Positions 31,921 through 40,360 of a DNA stretch of 53,557 nt are shown here, piece after piece (positions within the stretch are counted from its first letter, which is position 1; every line of letters begins with the position of its first letter). This DNA comes from Candidatus Aquidulcis sp. Lineage in GTDB: Bacteria; Chloroflexota; Anaerolineae; UBA4142. The notes under the pieces are model-generated. The model saw only the letters and a program-made list of their open reading frames with translations, ran no database searches and had not been told where the DNA came from. A program made the position numbers and the translations under genes. The stretch lies in the NCBI GenBank assembly GCA_020723345.1, contig DYJA01000041.1:1-53557 (forward strand). Direction: 5' to 3'.

Positions 31921-34900
31921 ATGATCATGGAATCTGAACAAAAAAATTTTCTCGACACTCCGCTTGCCGCGGTGATGAAAATTGATTGGGAGCGCGTACT
32001 GCTCGTCATACTGATCGCGCTGACGATTTTGACGCGCTTGTGGGATTTGTCGTACCGCGCGTGGAATCACGACGAAGCGATTCACACCGATTGGTCATGG
32101 AACCTGTACACGGGGCGCGGCTATCAGCACAATCCGATTTATCACGGTCCGTTACTTTATCACGTCACTGCCTTGTCCTTTTTCCTCTTTGGCGATAACG
32201 ACGCGACGGCGCGTTTGCCGAACGCGCTGTTCGGCATCGTGCTTGTTGCACTGCCGTACTTTTTCCGCAAGTGGCTCGGCAAGCGCGGCTGGGTCGCGAC
32301 CGCCGCGATGCTCTTGATTTCACCCGCACTGCTGTACTATTCGCGTTTCAATCGGCACGATGTGTACGTCGAATTGTTCGTCGTCTTGCTCGCGCTCGCG
32401 ATCTGGAAATATTTCGACGAGCGCAAAGAGACCTGGCTAATCGCGTCGGCGGCGCTGCTCGCGCTCGCGTACACCGCGATGGAGACGACGTTTATCTTCG
32501 TCGCGATCTTCGCCGTCTTTTTGTGCGCGCATTTTACGCACGAATACTTGCGTCCGCGCGTTCGTTGGAACAAAATCGCGCTCGGTCTCTTCGCCGCGAT
32601 TTTGGGTATTCCATTCTTCGGCATCAGCGTCGCCTACTTTGTCGCGAATTCTTTGCTCGGCAGAAACAAGGCGGGCGAATCGGCGATGACTGAGCCAGAG
32701 ACGCTTGAAACGGAAACGACCGAACCGGTCGCGCCGCCCATCGGGCATCGCGCGATTCCCAGTTTCGATTTGGCAGTTGTCCTGGGAACCTTTTCGCTTC
32801 CGTTGTTGACTCCTGCGCTGTTCTATGCTCTCAACATCATTTGGAATCGTGCCTTTCACAACGACTTTTTTCCGATCAACGCGTTCACCGAAGTCAGCAC
32901 CCTCACCTCGATTCTCCAGAGTCAGCCCGACGTCATTCTGCGCGTCTTGGGCTTGACCGTTGCTGTCGTGATTCTCTCCGCGCTCATCGGCGTGTGGTGG
33001 AACGCGCGCGTCTGGGGAATTGGTGCGATCTTGTTCTGGCCCATCTTTATCGTTTTCTTCACGACCGTGTTCACGAATGGCGGCGGATTTTTCACCGGCT
33101 TGCTCGGCTCGCTCGGCTACTGGTTGTCGCAGCAGCAAGTCGCGCGCGGTGGTCAACCCGCGCACTATTATCTGCTCGTGCTGCTGCCGATGTACGAACT
33201 GCTGCCGTACTTTGTCGGCGTCGCGGCGATGGCGTGGTATTGGTGGACGTATCGCCCCGCGCGTCTGTTCGTCGTGCTTGCGTGGATGTTGTGGATCATC
33301 GTCTATTACATCGGCGCGCGTGTGGTGTTCAACACGATCGTGGTGAACGCCGATGCGCCGACTGACCTGTTCGATCAGATGACGATTGTTTTCGTCGCGT
33401 TGTTGCTCCCGCTCACTTTTTTTGCGACGTACAACCCGGACGACGCGGACAGCGCGTTTCCGACTTTTCTGTTCACCTGGGTCGTGGGCGTGATGATCAT
33501 TTTCAGTTGGGCGGGCGAAAAGATGCCCTGGCTCGCGATTCACTTTACGATTCCGCTCGCGTTCACCGCGGGCTGGGCGCTCGACAAGTTGCTCGCCGTG
33601 GATTGGCGTGATCTGCTCGCGCGCGGCGCGGTGTGGATCGGCTTGCTGGTGCTGCTCATGCTTGCCGCGCTCGGCGCGCTCGTGTTCGGCGCGCGGCCGT
33701 TCCAGGGTATGGGCATCGACCCGCTCAGCGCGACGAACGCGTTCATCGTTTCGCTGCTGATGTTCGGCTTTGCGATTGGCGCGCTCATTGTCCTGGGATT
33801 GCGCTTTCGCTTGATCGATTTCGCGCGGATCGTCGCGGTTACATTTGTCGTCATTCTCGTCGCGCTGACGATTCGCTTTGCCGCGCTGGCGGTGTACATC
33901 AACCCGGACGTCGCGTCGGAGACGATCATTTACGCGCAGGGTTCGCACGACAACGTGACGGCGATGCGCGAGATCGAAGATTTGTCGCGGCGTCTGTGCG
34001 CGCAGACGAGCACCGCCGTCGCGCAGAATATCCCGTGCGACAACGGCATGATCAAAGTCGCGTACGACGACGATTCGTCGTGGCCCTTTGTGTGGTACTT
34101 GCGGAACTATCGCAACGCGTTCTACTACGGCGCAAATCCGAACGCGATGTTCGACGCGCCCGTTGTCATCGTCGGACCCAAGAATGAGGAAGCCGTCAAG
34201 CCCTTCTTGGGCAACAAGTACATGAAACGGCAATACAAATTGATCTGGTGGCCCATCGAGGGATACAAAGATGTGAGCGCGGAACGCGTCATCGGCTATT
34301 TCACTGATTCCCAACAGCGCGCGGATTTGTTTACCGCGTGGTTCTATCATCGCTACAAGGAAAGCGCGAGCCAGTGGCCCTACGTCCACACGTTTTCGTT
34401 CTATCTACGCAAAGATGTCGCCGCGTTGTTGTGGAATTACGCGGGACAGGTTCCTCCGCAGCCAACCATCGAAGATGAGTACGACAAAAAACTTGTCAAA
34501 CTCACCGCGACGCGCGCTATCGGCAGCGAGGGCAGAGGCAACGGGCAATTTGAATTTCCAAAGAATGTCGCAATCGACGCGCAAGGTAATCTTTACGTCG
34601 CGGATTCCGACAATCATCGCGTTCAAAAGTTTTCGGCAAATGGAGAATTCGCGCTCGCGTGGGGCAGTCGTTCACCCGACAATGCCGCCGCGCCGCCGAA
34701 TACATTTAATCAGCCCTGGGGCATCGCGGTCGACAAGTCGGGGAACGTGTACGTCGCGGATACCTGGAATCATCGCATTCAGAAATTCGATGCGAATGGA
34801 AAATTCGTGACGTCGTGGGGCGTACTGGGCGATACGCGCGGAAACGCGCTCGACAATCCGCTGTTGCTTTACGGTCCGCGATCGATCGCGCTTGACGCGC

Positions 34901-35385
34901 CAGGCAATTTACTCGTCACCGATACGGGCAACAAGCGCGTGCTCAAGTTTTCGCCGAACGGCGATCCGCTCGCGCAGTACGGCGGAGTTGGCGCGGACAA
35001 TGGCAAGTTCCTCGAGCAAGTTGGCATCGCGATCGACAAGCAAGGAAATATTTTTGTCGCGGACACCTGGAACTTGCGGATTCAAAAATTCGATTCCAAT
35101 TTCAATTACATCGCGCAGTGGTCGGTCCCCGCGTGGGAAAGCCAGTCGGTTGTAAACAAGCCGTACCTCGCGGTCGACGCGGATGGCAATGTCTTTGCGA
35201 CCGATCCTGAAGGATCGCGCATTTTGAAATTCTCGAACGATGGGCAATTGCTCGCGGTGTTTGGCGCGCGCGGCGCGGATTTATCGTCGTTCAACCTGCC
35301 GACGGGGCTTGCGTTCGATGCGCGCGGAAATCTGTACGTCGCCGATTCGGGCAACCATCGGATTTTGGTATTCGCAAAACCGTAG
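31921..35385 (+). CDS. Agl23-like membrane glycosyltransferase fused to a C-terminal NHL propeller
   Basis: 1154 aa (ATG 31921; ATG 31927 is equally possible). The N-terminal about 660 residues hold 12-14 membrane helices and the TIGR03663/Agl23-type opening LTILTRLWDLSYRAWNHDEAIH with YQHNPIYHGPLLYH. A soluble region follows to about 850. The last about 290 residues contain six NHL repeats (FEFPKNVAIDAQGNLYVADS, WGIAVDKSGNVYVADTWNHR and so on), predicted to form a six-bladed propeller outside the cell. Agl23-like proteins accompany lipid-linked glycan flipping. The propeller may bind the glycan or a partner; that is inference. Confidence 0.87.
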   Translation: MIMESEQKNFLDTPLAAVMKIDWERVLLVILIALTILTRLWDLSYRAWNHDEAIHTDWSWNLYTGRGYQHNPIYHGPLLYHVTALSFFLFGDNDATARLPNALFGIVLVALPYFFRKWLGKRGWVATAAMLLISPALLYYSRFNRHDVYVELFVVLLALAIWKYFDERKETWLIASAALLALAYTAMETTFIFVAIFAVFLCAHFTHEYLRPRVRWNKIALGLFAAILGIPFFGISVAYFVANSLLGRNKAGESAMTEPETLETETTEPVAPPIGHRAIPSFDLAVVLGTFSLPLLTPALFYALNIIWNRAFHNDFFPINAFTEVSTLTSILQSQPDVILRVLGLTVAVVILSALIGVWWNARVWGIGAILFWPIFIVFFTTVFTNGGGFFTGLLGSLGYWLSQQQVARGGQPAHYYLLVLLPMYELLPYFVGVAAMAWYWWTYRPARLFVVLAWMLWIIVYYIGARVVFNTIVVNADAPTDLFDQMTIVFVALLLPLTFFATYNPDDADSAFPTFLFTWVVGVMIIFSWAGEKMPWLAIHFTIPLAFTAGWALDKLLAVDWRDLLARGAVWIGLLVLLMLAALGALVFGARPFQGMGIDPLSATNAFIVSLLMFGFAIGALIVLGLRFRLIDFARIVAVTFVVILVALTIRFAALAVYINPDVASETIIYAQGSHDNVTAMREIEDLSRRLCAQTSTAVAQNIPCDNGMIKVAYDDDSSWPFVWYLRNYRNAFYYGANPNAMFDAPVVIVGPKNEEAVKPFLGNKYMKRQYKLIWWPIEGYKDVSAERVIGYFTDSQQRADLFTAWFYHRYKESASQWPYVHTFSFYLRKDVAALLWNYAGQVPPQPTIEDEYDKKLVKLTATRAIGSEGRGNGQFEFPKNVAIDAQGNLYVADSDNHRVQKFSANGEFALAWGSRSPDNAAAPPNTFNQPWGIAVDKSGNVYVADTWNHRIQKFDANGKFVTSWGVLGDTRGNALDNPLLLYGPRSIALDAPGNLLVTDTGNKRVLKFSPNGDPLAQYGGVGADNGKFLEQVGIAIDKQGNIFVADTWNLRIQKFDSNFNYIAQWSVPAWESQSVVNKPYLAVDADGNVFATDPEGSRILKFSNDGQLLAVFGARGADLSSFNLPTGLAFDARGNLYVADSGNHRILVFAKP

Positions 35386-35393
35386 TTTGTTTC

Positions 35394-35461
35394 ATTTCAG
35401 ATTTCGGATTTCAGATTGCAGATTTGACCGATCTGAAATCTGAAATCTGAAATCTGAAATC
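35394..35461. repeat. Heptamer hairpin array (ATTTCAG / ATCTGAA)
   Basis: ATTTCAG, ATTTCGG, ATTTCAG and ATTGCAG (35394-35421) are followed by four perfect ATCTGAA units (35431-35458). It ends two bases before the GTG start at 35464. Confidence 0.92.
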
Positions 35462-35463
35462 TT

Positions 35464-36477
35464 GTGAACCCACGTCGCCTTTTCACGCTCCTGCTCAGTT
35501 TCCTCATCACCGCGATTTTTCTCGCGCTCGCGTTGTATCGCGTCGATTTCGAGAAACTCGCGCACACATTCATTTCTGCCGACTATCGCTTGGTGATTTT
35601 CGCCGCGCTGTGTTGGTTGACGGGTTATGTTTTGCGAACCGCGCGCTGGCAAAAATTTCTCGCGCCGACGAAACACGTTCCGCTCGTTCGGCTGTTCCCC
35701 GTTCTGATCATTGGCTTTGCGTTCAACAATTTGTTCCCAGGTCGCCCCGGCGAGTTCGCGCGTGCGTACTTGCTCGGCGCGCGTGAGGGCTTGTCCAAGA
35801 CGATGGGCTTGGCAACCGTCGTCGCCGAACGCGTGGCAGATGGCGTCGCGGTGATCGTGTTTCTGCTTGTCGCGCTCGGCGCGTTCATTCCGCTGCGCCT
35901 TGAACTGCCGCCGGGCGTTCAGACGATTGCCGCGCTCTCGGCGATTCTGTTCGGCGGCGCGCTCGGCGCTTTGCTGTTTTTGTTGGCGCGCGAGGACCTC
36001 GCGCTGGCGGTTCTGCGGTGGTTTACGCGTTTTTTGCCGCGCGCGCTCGCCGCGCGGATCGAAAATATGCTGAACGCGTTCGTCGTCGGACTGCACGCGT
36101 TCAAATCGGCGGGCAATGCCGCGGCAATCGCGTTGTTGACGCTAGGCGTGTGGTGTCTCGATTCGCTCGCGTATTTCGCGATCCTGAGCGCGTTCGGCGC
36201 GCTGCCGTCAACGATGTTGCGCGCGGCTGCCGCGCCGATGATGACGGGCATCATCAATTTGGGCGTGATGATTCCCGCTGCGCCCGGCGGTTTAGGTCCG
36301 TACGAAGCCGCAGGCGTCTTCGCGCTCGCCGCGTTTGGCGCGAATGAAACGCTCGCGGCGAGCGTCGCGCTCGCGGCGCACGCAGTTCAATATTTCATGA
36401 TCACCGGGCTGGGCGTGTTCTTCACCTGGCGCATGGGAATTTCGCTAGCGCAACCGCGCGAAACGAGTGATGAGTGA
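35464..36477 (+). CDS. Second flippase-like membrane protein (LPG synthase TM family)
   Basis: 337 aa, about eight membrane spans, GTG start. It shares the motif block FAFNNLFPGRPGEFARAYLLG, LATVVAERVADG and PAAPGGLGPYEAAG with the protein at 11189 and is the same length. Two members bracket the glycan region, which suggests related but separate lipid-linked sugars. Flipping activity is inferred from the family. A hairpin at 36505 may end its transcript. The start abuts a repeat array with no ribosome binding site visible. Confidence 0.83.
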   Translation: MNPRRLFTLLLSFLITAIFLALALYRVDFEKLAHTFISADYRLVIFAALCWLTGYVLRTARWQKFLAPTKHVPLVRLFPVLIIGFAFNNLFPGRPGEFARAYLLGAREGLSKTMGLATVVAERVADGVAVIVFLLVALGAFIPLRLELPPGVQTIAALSAILFGGALGALLFLLAREDLALAVLRWFTRFLPRALAARIENMLNAFVVGLHAFKSAGNAAAIALLTLGVWCLDSLAYFAILSAFGALPSTMLRAAAAPMMTGIINLGVMIPAAPGGLGPYEAAGVFALAAFGANETLAASVALAAHAVQYFMITGLGVFFTWRMGISLAQPRETSDE

Positions 36478-36504
36478 CGGGTGACAAGGGACGCAGGGAC
36501 GCGG

Positions 36505-36546
36505 AGACACGGAGAAAATACTAAACTCCGTGTCTTGTATTTTTAG
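36505..36546 (+). terminator. Possible intrinsic terminator
   Basis: A 10-bp stem AGACACGGAG (36505-36514) / CTCCGTGTCT (36526-36535) with an 11-base A-rich loop is followed by TGTATTTTTA. It lies 28 bases after the flippase-like stop and overlaps the next promoter. The left arm also belongs to an ACGCGGAG-type 8-mer repeat. Confidence 0.55.
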
Positions 36547-36563
36547 CAGTACCCGAATATAAT
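36535..36563 (+). promoter_or_regulatory. Sigma-70-type promoter for sucC
   Basis: TTGTAT (36535-36540), a 17-base spacer and a perfect TATAAT (36558-36563). Transcripts would carry the following heptamer hairpin array as leader. Confidence 0.7.
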
Positions 36564-36572
36564 GCGAACAGA

Positions 36573-36650
36573 ATTTATGATTTACGATTTATGATTTAGG
36601 ATTTGGCTAGGCGAGCGCAAATCATAAATCATAGATTCTAAATCCTAAAT
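36573..36650. repeat. Heptamer hairpin array in the sucC leader (ATTTATG / AAATCAT)
   Basis: ATTTATG, ATTTACG, ATTTATG, ATTTAGG and ATTTGGC (36573-36607) are followed by AAATCAT, AAATCAT, AGATTCT and AAATCCT (36619-36646). It fills the space between promoter and start codon. Confidence 0.9.
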
Positions 36651-36659
36651 TGTGGGGGT

Positions 36660-37802
36660 ATGGTGAAGCTACACGAGTATCAATCGAAAACGATTTTTGC
36701 TAGGCACGCGATTCCGATTCCCAGTGGCAAGGTTGCATCGAACGCGGATGAGGCGCGCCAAATCGCCGCGCAGATGGGCAAAAAAGTCGTCATCAAAGCG
36801 CAAGTGCTTGTGGGCGGGCGCGGCAAGGCAGGCGGCATCAAGGTCGCGCGCACCCCGGATGAAGCCGAGCAAATCGCCGATCGGATTCTCGCGATGCGGA
36901 TCAAGGACTTGCCCGTCCGCAAAGTTCTGGTCGATGAAGCGATCAACATCGCGAAAGAGATTTATCTCGGCGTCGTGATCGACCGCGCAGCCAAGTGCGC
37001 GACGATGATGAGTTCGGCGGCGGGCGGTGTGGAGATCGAAGAGGTCGCGCGCACGACGCCCGAAAAAATCGTGCGCGTGCAAATCGATCCCGCGTACGGT
37101 TTGCTGGATTACCAAGCGCGCGAACTCGCCTTCGGCATCGGTATTGCCAAGCCGCTCGTGCGCGATTTTATCGCAATTGCTTCGAATTTGTATCGCGTGT
37201 TTCTCGAAACCGATGCGTCACTCGCGGAAATCAATCCGCTCGTCGTCACGGCTGAAAATACGCTTATCGCAGCGGATGGCAAAATCGTCGTGGACGACAA
37301 TGCCTTGTTCCGCCATTCGTACCTCGAAGAATTGCGCGACGTGGACGAAGAAACGTCCGCCGAACGCGAAGCGCGCAAAGCGGGACTGTCGTACGTCAAA
37401 CTCGACGGCAACATCGGCTGCATGGTGAACGGCGCGGGGCTCGCGATGGCGACGATGGACGTGATTAAATTCTACGGCGGCGAACCCGCGAATTTTCTCG
37501 ACATCGGCGGCGGCGCGAAAGCGGACAAAGTCAAGACCGCGCTTGAGATCATTTTGTCTGATTCGAACGTGAAATGCGTGCTGTTCAATATTTTCGGCGG
37601 CATCACGCGCGGCGATGAAGTCGCGCGCGGCATCGTGGACGGCTTGAAAGAAGTGCGGACGCGTGTGCCGATGGTCGCGCGCATCGTCGGCACGAACGCG
37701 GAAGAAGGGCGCAAGATTCTGGCGGACGCGAACATGATCACCGCGGAGACGCTGGAAGAAGGCGCGCAGAAAGCGGTCGCGGCGGCAAGGCAGGTCAAGT
37801 GA
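36660..37802 (+). CDS. sucC: Succinate-CoA ligase (ADP-forming) beta subunit
   Basis: 380 aa. The N-terminal ATP-grasp domain has [41 protein letters not shown], and LAEINPLVV with the metal-binding residues. The C-terminal CoA-ligase-type domain has [18 protein letters not shown] and [17 protein letters not shown]. With SucD it makes ATP from succinyl-CoA in the TCA cycle. SucD normally follows directly; here an unrelated ATPase gene follows and no sucD appears in the window. The ATG at 36660 follows TGTGGGGGT. Confidence 0.95.
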   Translation: MVKLHEYQSKTIFARHAIPIPSGKVASNADEARQIAAQMGKKVVIKAQVLVGGRGKAGGIKVARTPDEAEQIADRILAMRIKDLPVRKVLVDEAINIAKEIYLGVVIDRAAKCATMMSSAAGGVEIEEVARTTPEKIVRVQIDPAYGLLDYQARELAFGIGIAKPLVRDFIAIASNLYRVFLETDASLAEINPLVVTAENTLIAADGKIVVDDNALFRHSYLEELRDVDEETSAEREARKAGLSYVKLDGNIGCMVNGAGLAMATMDVIKFYGGEPANFLDIGGGAKADKVKTALEIILSDSNVKCVLFNIFGGITRGDEVARGIVDGLKEVRTRVPMVARIVGTNAEEGRKILADANMITAETLEEGAQKAVAAARQVK

Positions 37803-37850
37803 ACAGTAGATGGCGAGCAGGCCGCCATGTGAGAAAGAATGGAGGCAAGT

Positions 37851-39629
37851 ATGCTGATCAAAAATGTCAAGATCGAAAACTTTAAACGATTTGAGAGATT
37901 GGACATAGATCTTCGCCCATTCGACTGTCTAGTCGGTCCGAACAACAGCGGCAAAACCACGTTGCTCCAGGCACTGGCATTATTTGAGTTTTGCACGCAC
38001 CTTTGCCTGAGCAGCCGGAATGGGACGATTGAACTGAAAGATCGAAGTATCTCTTTTGAAGAATTCTACGTTCTGCCTGTTTCAAGCCCGCTCGACCTTT
38101 GGACGGATCGCAAGACCCAAGCCGCAAAAAAGCATACGCTTATCAGAATCACATTGACTTTTGACGAAGGTTCGCCTGTGACTGCCACGGTTGATTTAAG
38201 CTACAACCGTTTTTCCGTGTCCATTACGTGTGCCGATCAATCCACCGAATGGTTGCAGCGCTTGAGCCAGATGCGCATTTCTTATTTGCCGGTATTTTCT
38301 ACATTCTTGCCCCAAGAGGAGCGGCGCACACCAGCGGTCATTCAAGATGAACTGGCACGTGGTCGCGTGAATAGTGTTATCCGCAATCTACTGCTTGATT
38401 TGAAGCACGCAAATCGTCACGGAGAATTGGTGGAAATCTTGCGCCGGGTCTTTCCCGCATTGACAGATATGAATATCGAATTCGATGAGGTGAATGATCG
38501 CTATATTTCTGTAACCTACAAAGAACGCGGCCATTCAAAGGGCTTTGATGTCTTCTCTGCTGGAAGCGGTTTTCAGCAATTCATTTATCTTTTTGGATTT
38601 ATCTTGTTGCGCCAACCAACCGTGATCCTGTTGGATGAACCGGATGTTCACTTGCATGGAAGTCTGCAACAGACGCTGCTTAGTGAACTGCACCGACTCG
38701 TCGGCATTGGGAAGCAGGTGTTAGTGGCGACGCATTCCAGAGATTTGATCGCGCGAATGAATCCCGAAAATATCCTAGCGTTGGAAGAAGTCGGCGGGCG
38801 GCGCTTGGCTATCGCGTTTGACGTCTATGACGCTCTTGACCAACTTGGCGCGGTCGAACTGACCCAACTTCCAGTTGTGCAAGCCTACCGACGTGTCTTG
38901 GTAGTTGAAAACCGTGCTGACTGGGACATACTTTCACTCTTTTGTTTCAAGGTGTTAGGTTCCGCGGTCTGGCAGCAGGTTGAGCGGCGCCTTGCCATTT
39001 GTTATGCCAAAGGCAATCCCTGGAAGCAGGATATTTCGCGTCTACGCCAGCAGCTTCAACAGATGATCGCAATCGAAGGTCGCGATTTGGAGATGTTTGT
39101 GGTCGCTGATCGCGACTATCATCCCGATTTGCCGTTTCTGCGCCAGTCGTTGCCTACCGCGCATATCGAATGGCACATCTGGGAAAGAGCCGAGATCGAA
39201 AACTATCTACTGTCTATTGCTGGCATCCGACGGACACTTGACCTCTTGCCGCTGTTTGAAGAATCCCTGCGCGCCGAATTGGAGCGTTTGATGGAATCGT
39301 CGCGCGATTCGTCAAATGACCATCTGGTCAAAGCCTTTCAGGAATACGGAAAAAGTCGCGAGGAAAGATGGGATGTCACAACCATTTCACGCAAGGCGCG
39401 TGAGTATCTTCAGCAACATTGGGACTCGGAGAAATTGGCGCTGTGCGATGCCAAAGAGATCGTGTTACCGGGAATTAAACGATGGGCGCAATCTCAGCGA
39501 CTCGAACAATTTTCTGACAAGTCCCTTGCTGAGACTCTTAACCCTGAGGAACTTCCAGAGGAGGTACACATTTTGGCTAAACGCCTTGCCGAGTTTGCAG
39601 GCGTTCAAACAAATGATGAGACTGGGTAA
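37851..39629 (+). CDS. OLD-like AAA ATPase with TOPRIM/DUF4435-like C-terminal domain
   Basis: 592 aa. The ATG at 37851 follows GGAGG; one at 37839 is less likely. Walker A is GPNNSGKTTLL (residues 29-39). An ABC-type signature region FSAGSGFQQFI, Walker B VILLDEPDVHLHG and ATHSRDLIARM follow by about residue 300. The C-terminal part has VVENRADWD (Glu353), VADRDYHPD (Asp420, Asp422) and EIENYLL, the acidic plan of TOPRIM/DUF4435 nucleases. Such OLD-like proteins are often phage-defence effectors. Base composition is AT-richer than its neighbours and it separates sucC from any sucD, both pointing to insertion. A defence role is inference. Confidence 0.8.
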   Translation: MLIKNVKIENFKRFERLDIDLRPFDCLVGPNNSGKTTLLQALALFEFCTHLCLSSRNGTIELKDRSISFEEFYVLPVSSPLDLWTDRKTQAAKKHTLIRITLTFDEGSPVTATVDLSYNRFSVSITCADQSTEWLQRLSQMRISYLPVFSTFLPQEERRTPAVIQDELARGRVNSVIRNLLLDLKHANRHGELVEILRRVFPALTDMNIEFDEVNDRYISVTYKERGHSKGFDVFSAGSGFQQFIYLFGFILLRQPTVILLDEPDVHLHGSLQQTLLSELHRLVGIGKQVLVATHSRDLIARMNPENILALEEVGGRRLAIAFDVYDALDQLGAVELTQLPVVQAYRRVLVVENRADWDILSLFCFKVLGSAVWQQVERRLAICYAKGNPWKQDISRLRQQLQQMIAIEGRDLEMFVVADRDYHPDLPFLRQSLPTAHIEWHIWERAEIENYLLSIAGIRRTLDLLPLFEESLRAELERLMESSRDSSNDHLVKAFQEYGKSREERWDVTTISRKAREYLQQHWDSEKLALCDAKEIVLPGIKRWAQSQRLEQFSDKSLAETLNPEELPEEVHILAKRLAEFAGVQTNDETG

Positions 39630-39655
39630 CGATATTCAGCGCAAAAGGATTCACA

Positions 39656-40345
39656 ATGTCTCGACAACTCTTTTTGCTCGGCGGCAGCGCCGCGTTCGAT
39701 GCCACGGCTAATGAATTTGTTCCCGCGTCCGGCGGACGCGACGCGCGCATCGCGCTGTTGCTGCAAGGCGGACGCGATTGGGAAAAGTACGTCCCGGAGT
39801 ACACGCGTCCCTGGTCGGCGCGCGGCGTATCGCGCTACGACGTGATCGTGCCGGACGCGCAAGGACGACTGAACCTGGACGATGTCGTCGCAAAATTGGA
39901 GAGCGCGACGGGCATTTTCATCGGCGGCGGAAACACGGCGATCTATCGACGCGTGTACGTGAGCGATCCCGTTCGTGCGATTTTGCGGAAGCGCTACGCG
40001 CGTGGGATTCCGCTCGCGGGTTGTTCCGCGGGCGCGTCGATTGCGCCCAAGACGTGCGCGTTTCATCCCGGCGAAAGCGATGGTGAGTCGCTCGTTGCCG
40101 AAGGGTTGGGCTTGGTGAGCGATCTGCTGGTCGGCGTGCATTTCAAATCGGACGATGTTTTGCCGAACCTGCTCGCGGCGATGGCGGCGTCGCGCACGCG
40201 GAATGCGTGGGGCATCGAGGAAACCGCGTGCGTTGTGCTCGAAAACGAAAAGTTCGCGCGCGTCCTGGGTCGCGCCGCGTACGAAATCGTGATGACTGAT
40301 TTCGACAAGAAATTGTACCACCTGCTCGAACATCCAATCCCGTGA
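39656..40345 (+). CDS. Peptidase S51 family (cyanophycinase / dipeptidase E-like)
   Basis: 229 aa. The fold signature is seen in FLLGGSAAFD, the ATGIFIGGGNTAIYRR helix region and the nucleophile elbow LAGCSAGAS with Ser at about residue 124. A later GVHFKSDD may hold the catalytic His. S51 members cleave Asp-containing dipeptides or cyanophycin. The length suits the short, dipeptidase-E-like group. It precedes an M20 peptidase by 15 bases, so both may act in peptide turnover. Exact substrate unknown. Confidence 0.8.
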   Translation: MSRQLFLLGGSAAFDATANEFVPASGGRDARIALLLQGGRDWEKYVPEYTRPWSARGVSRYDVIVPDAQGRLNLDDVVAKLESATGIFIGGGNTAIYRRVYVSDPVRAILRKRYARGIPLAGCSAGASIAPKTCAFHPGESDGESLVAEGLGLVSDLLVGVHFKSDDVLPNLLAAMAASRTRNAWGIEETACVVLENEKFARVLGRAAYEIVMTDFDKKLYHLLEHPIP

Positions 40346-40360
40346 CAGCTTGAGTCGAAC

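Noticed and set aside
32437-34389. Long minus-strand open frame of 650 codons
   Set aside because: It lies opposite the Agl23-like gene, is rich in Arg, His, Gln and Asp with no motif, and is the usual mirror frame of a GC-rich gene. The same applies to minus frames at 4121-5368, 6338-7672, 9252-10532, 19939-21291 and 24970-26307.
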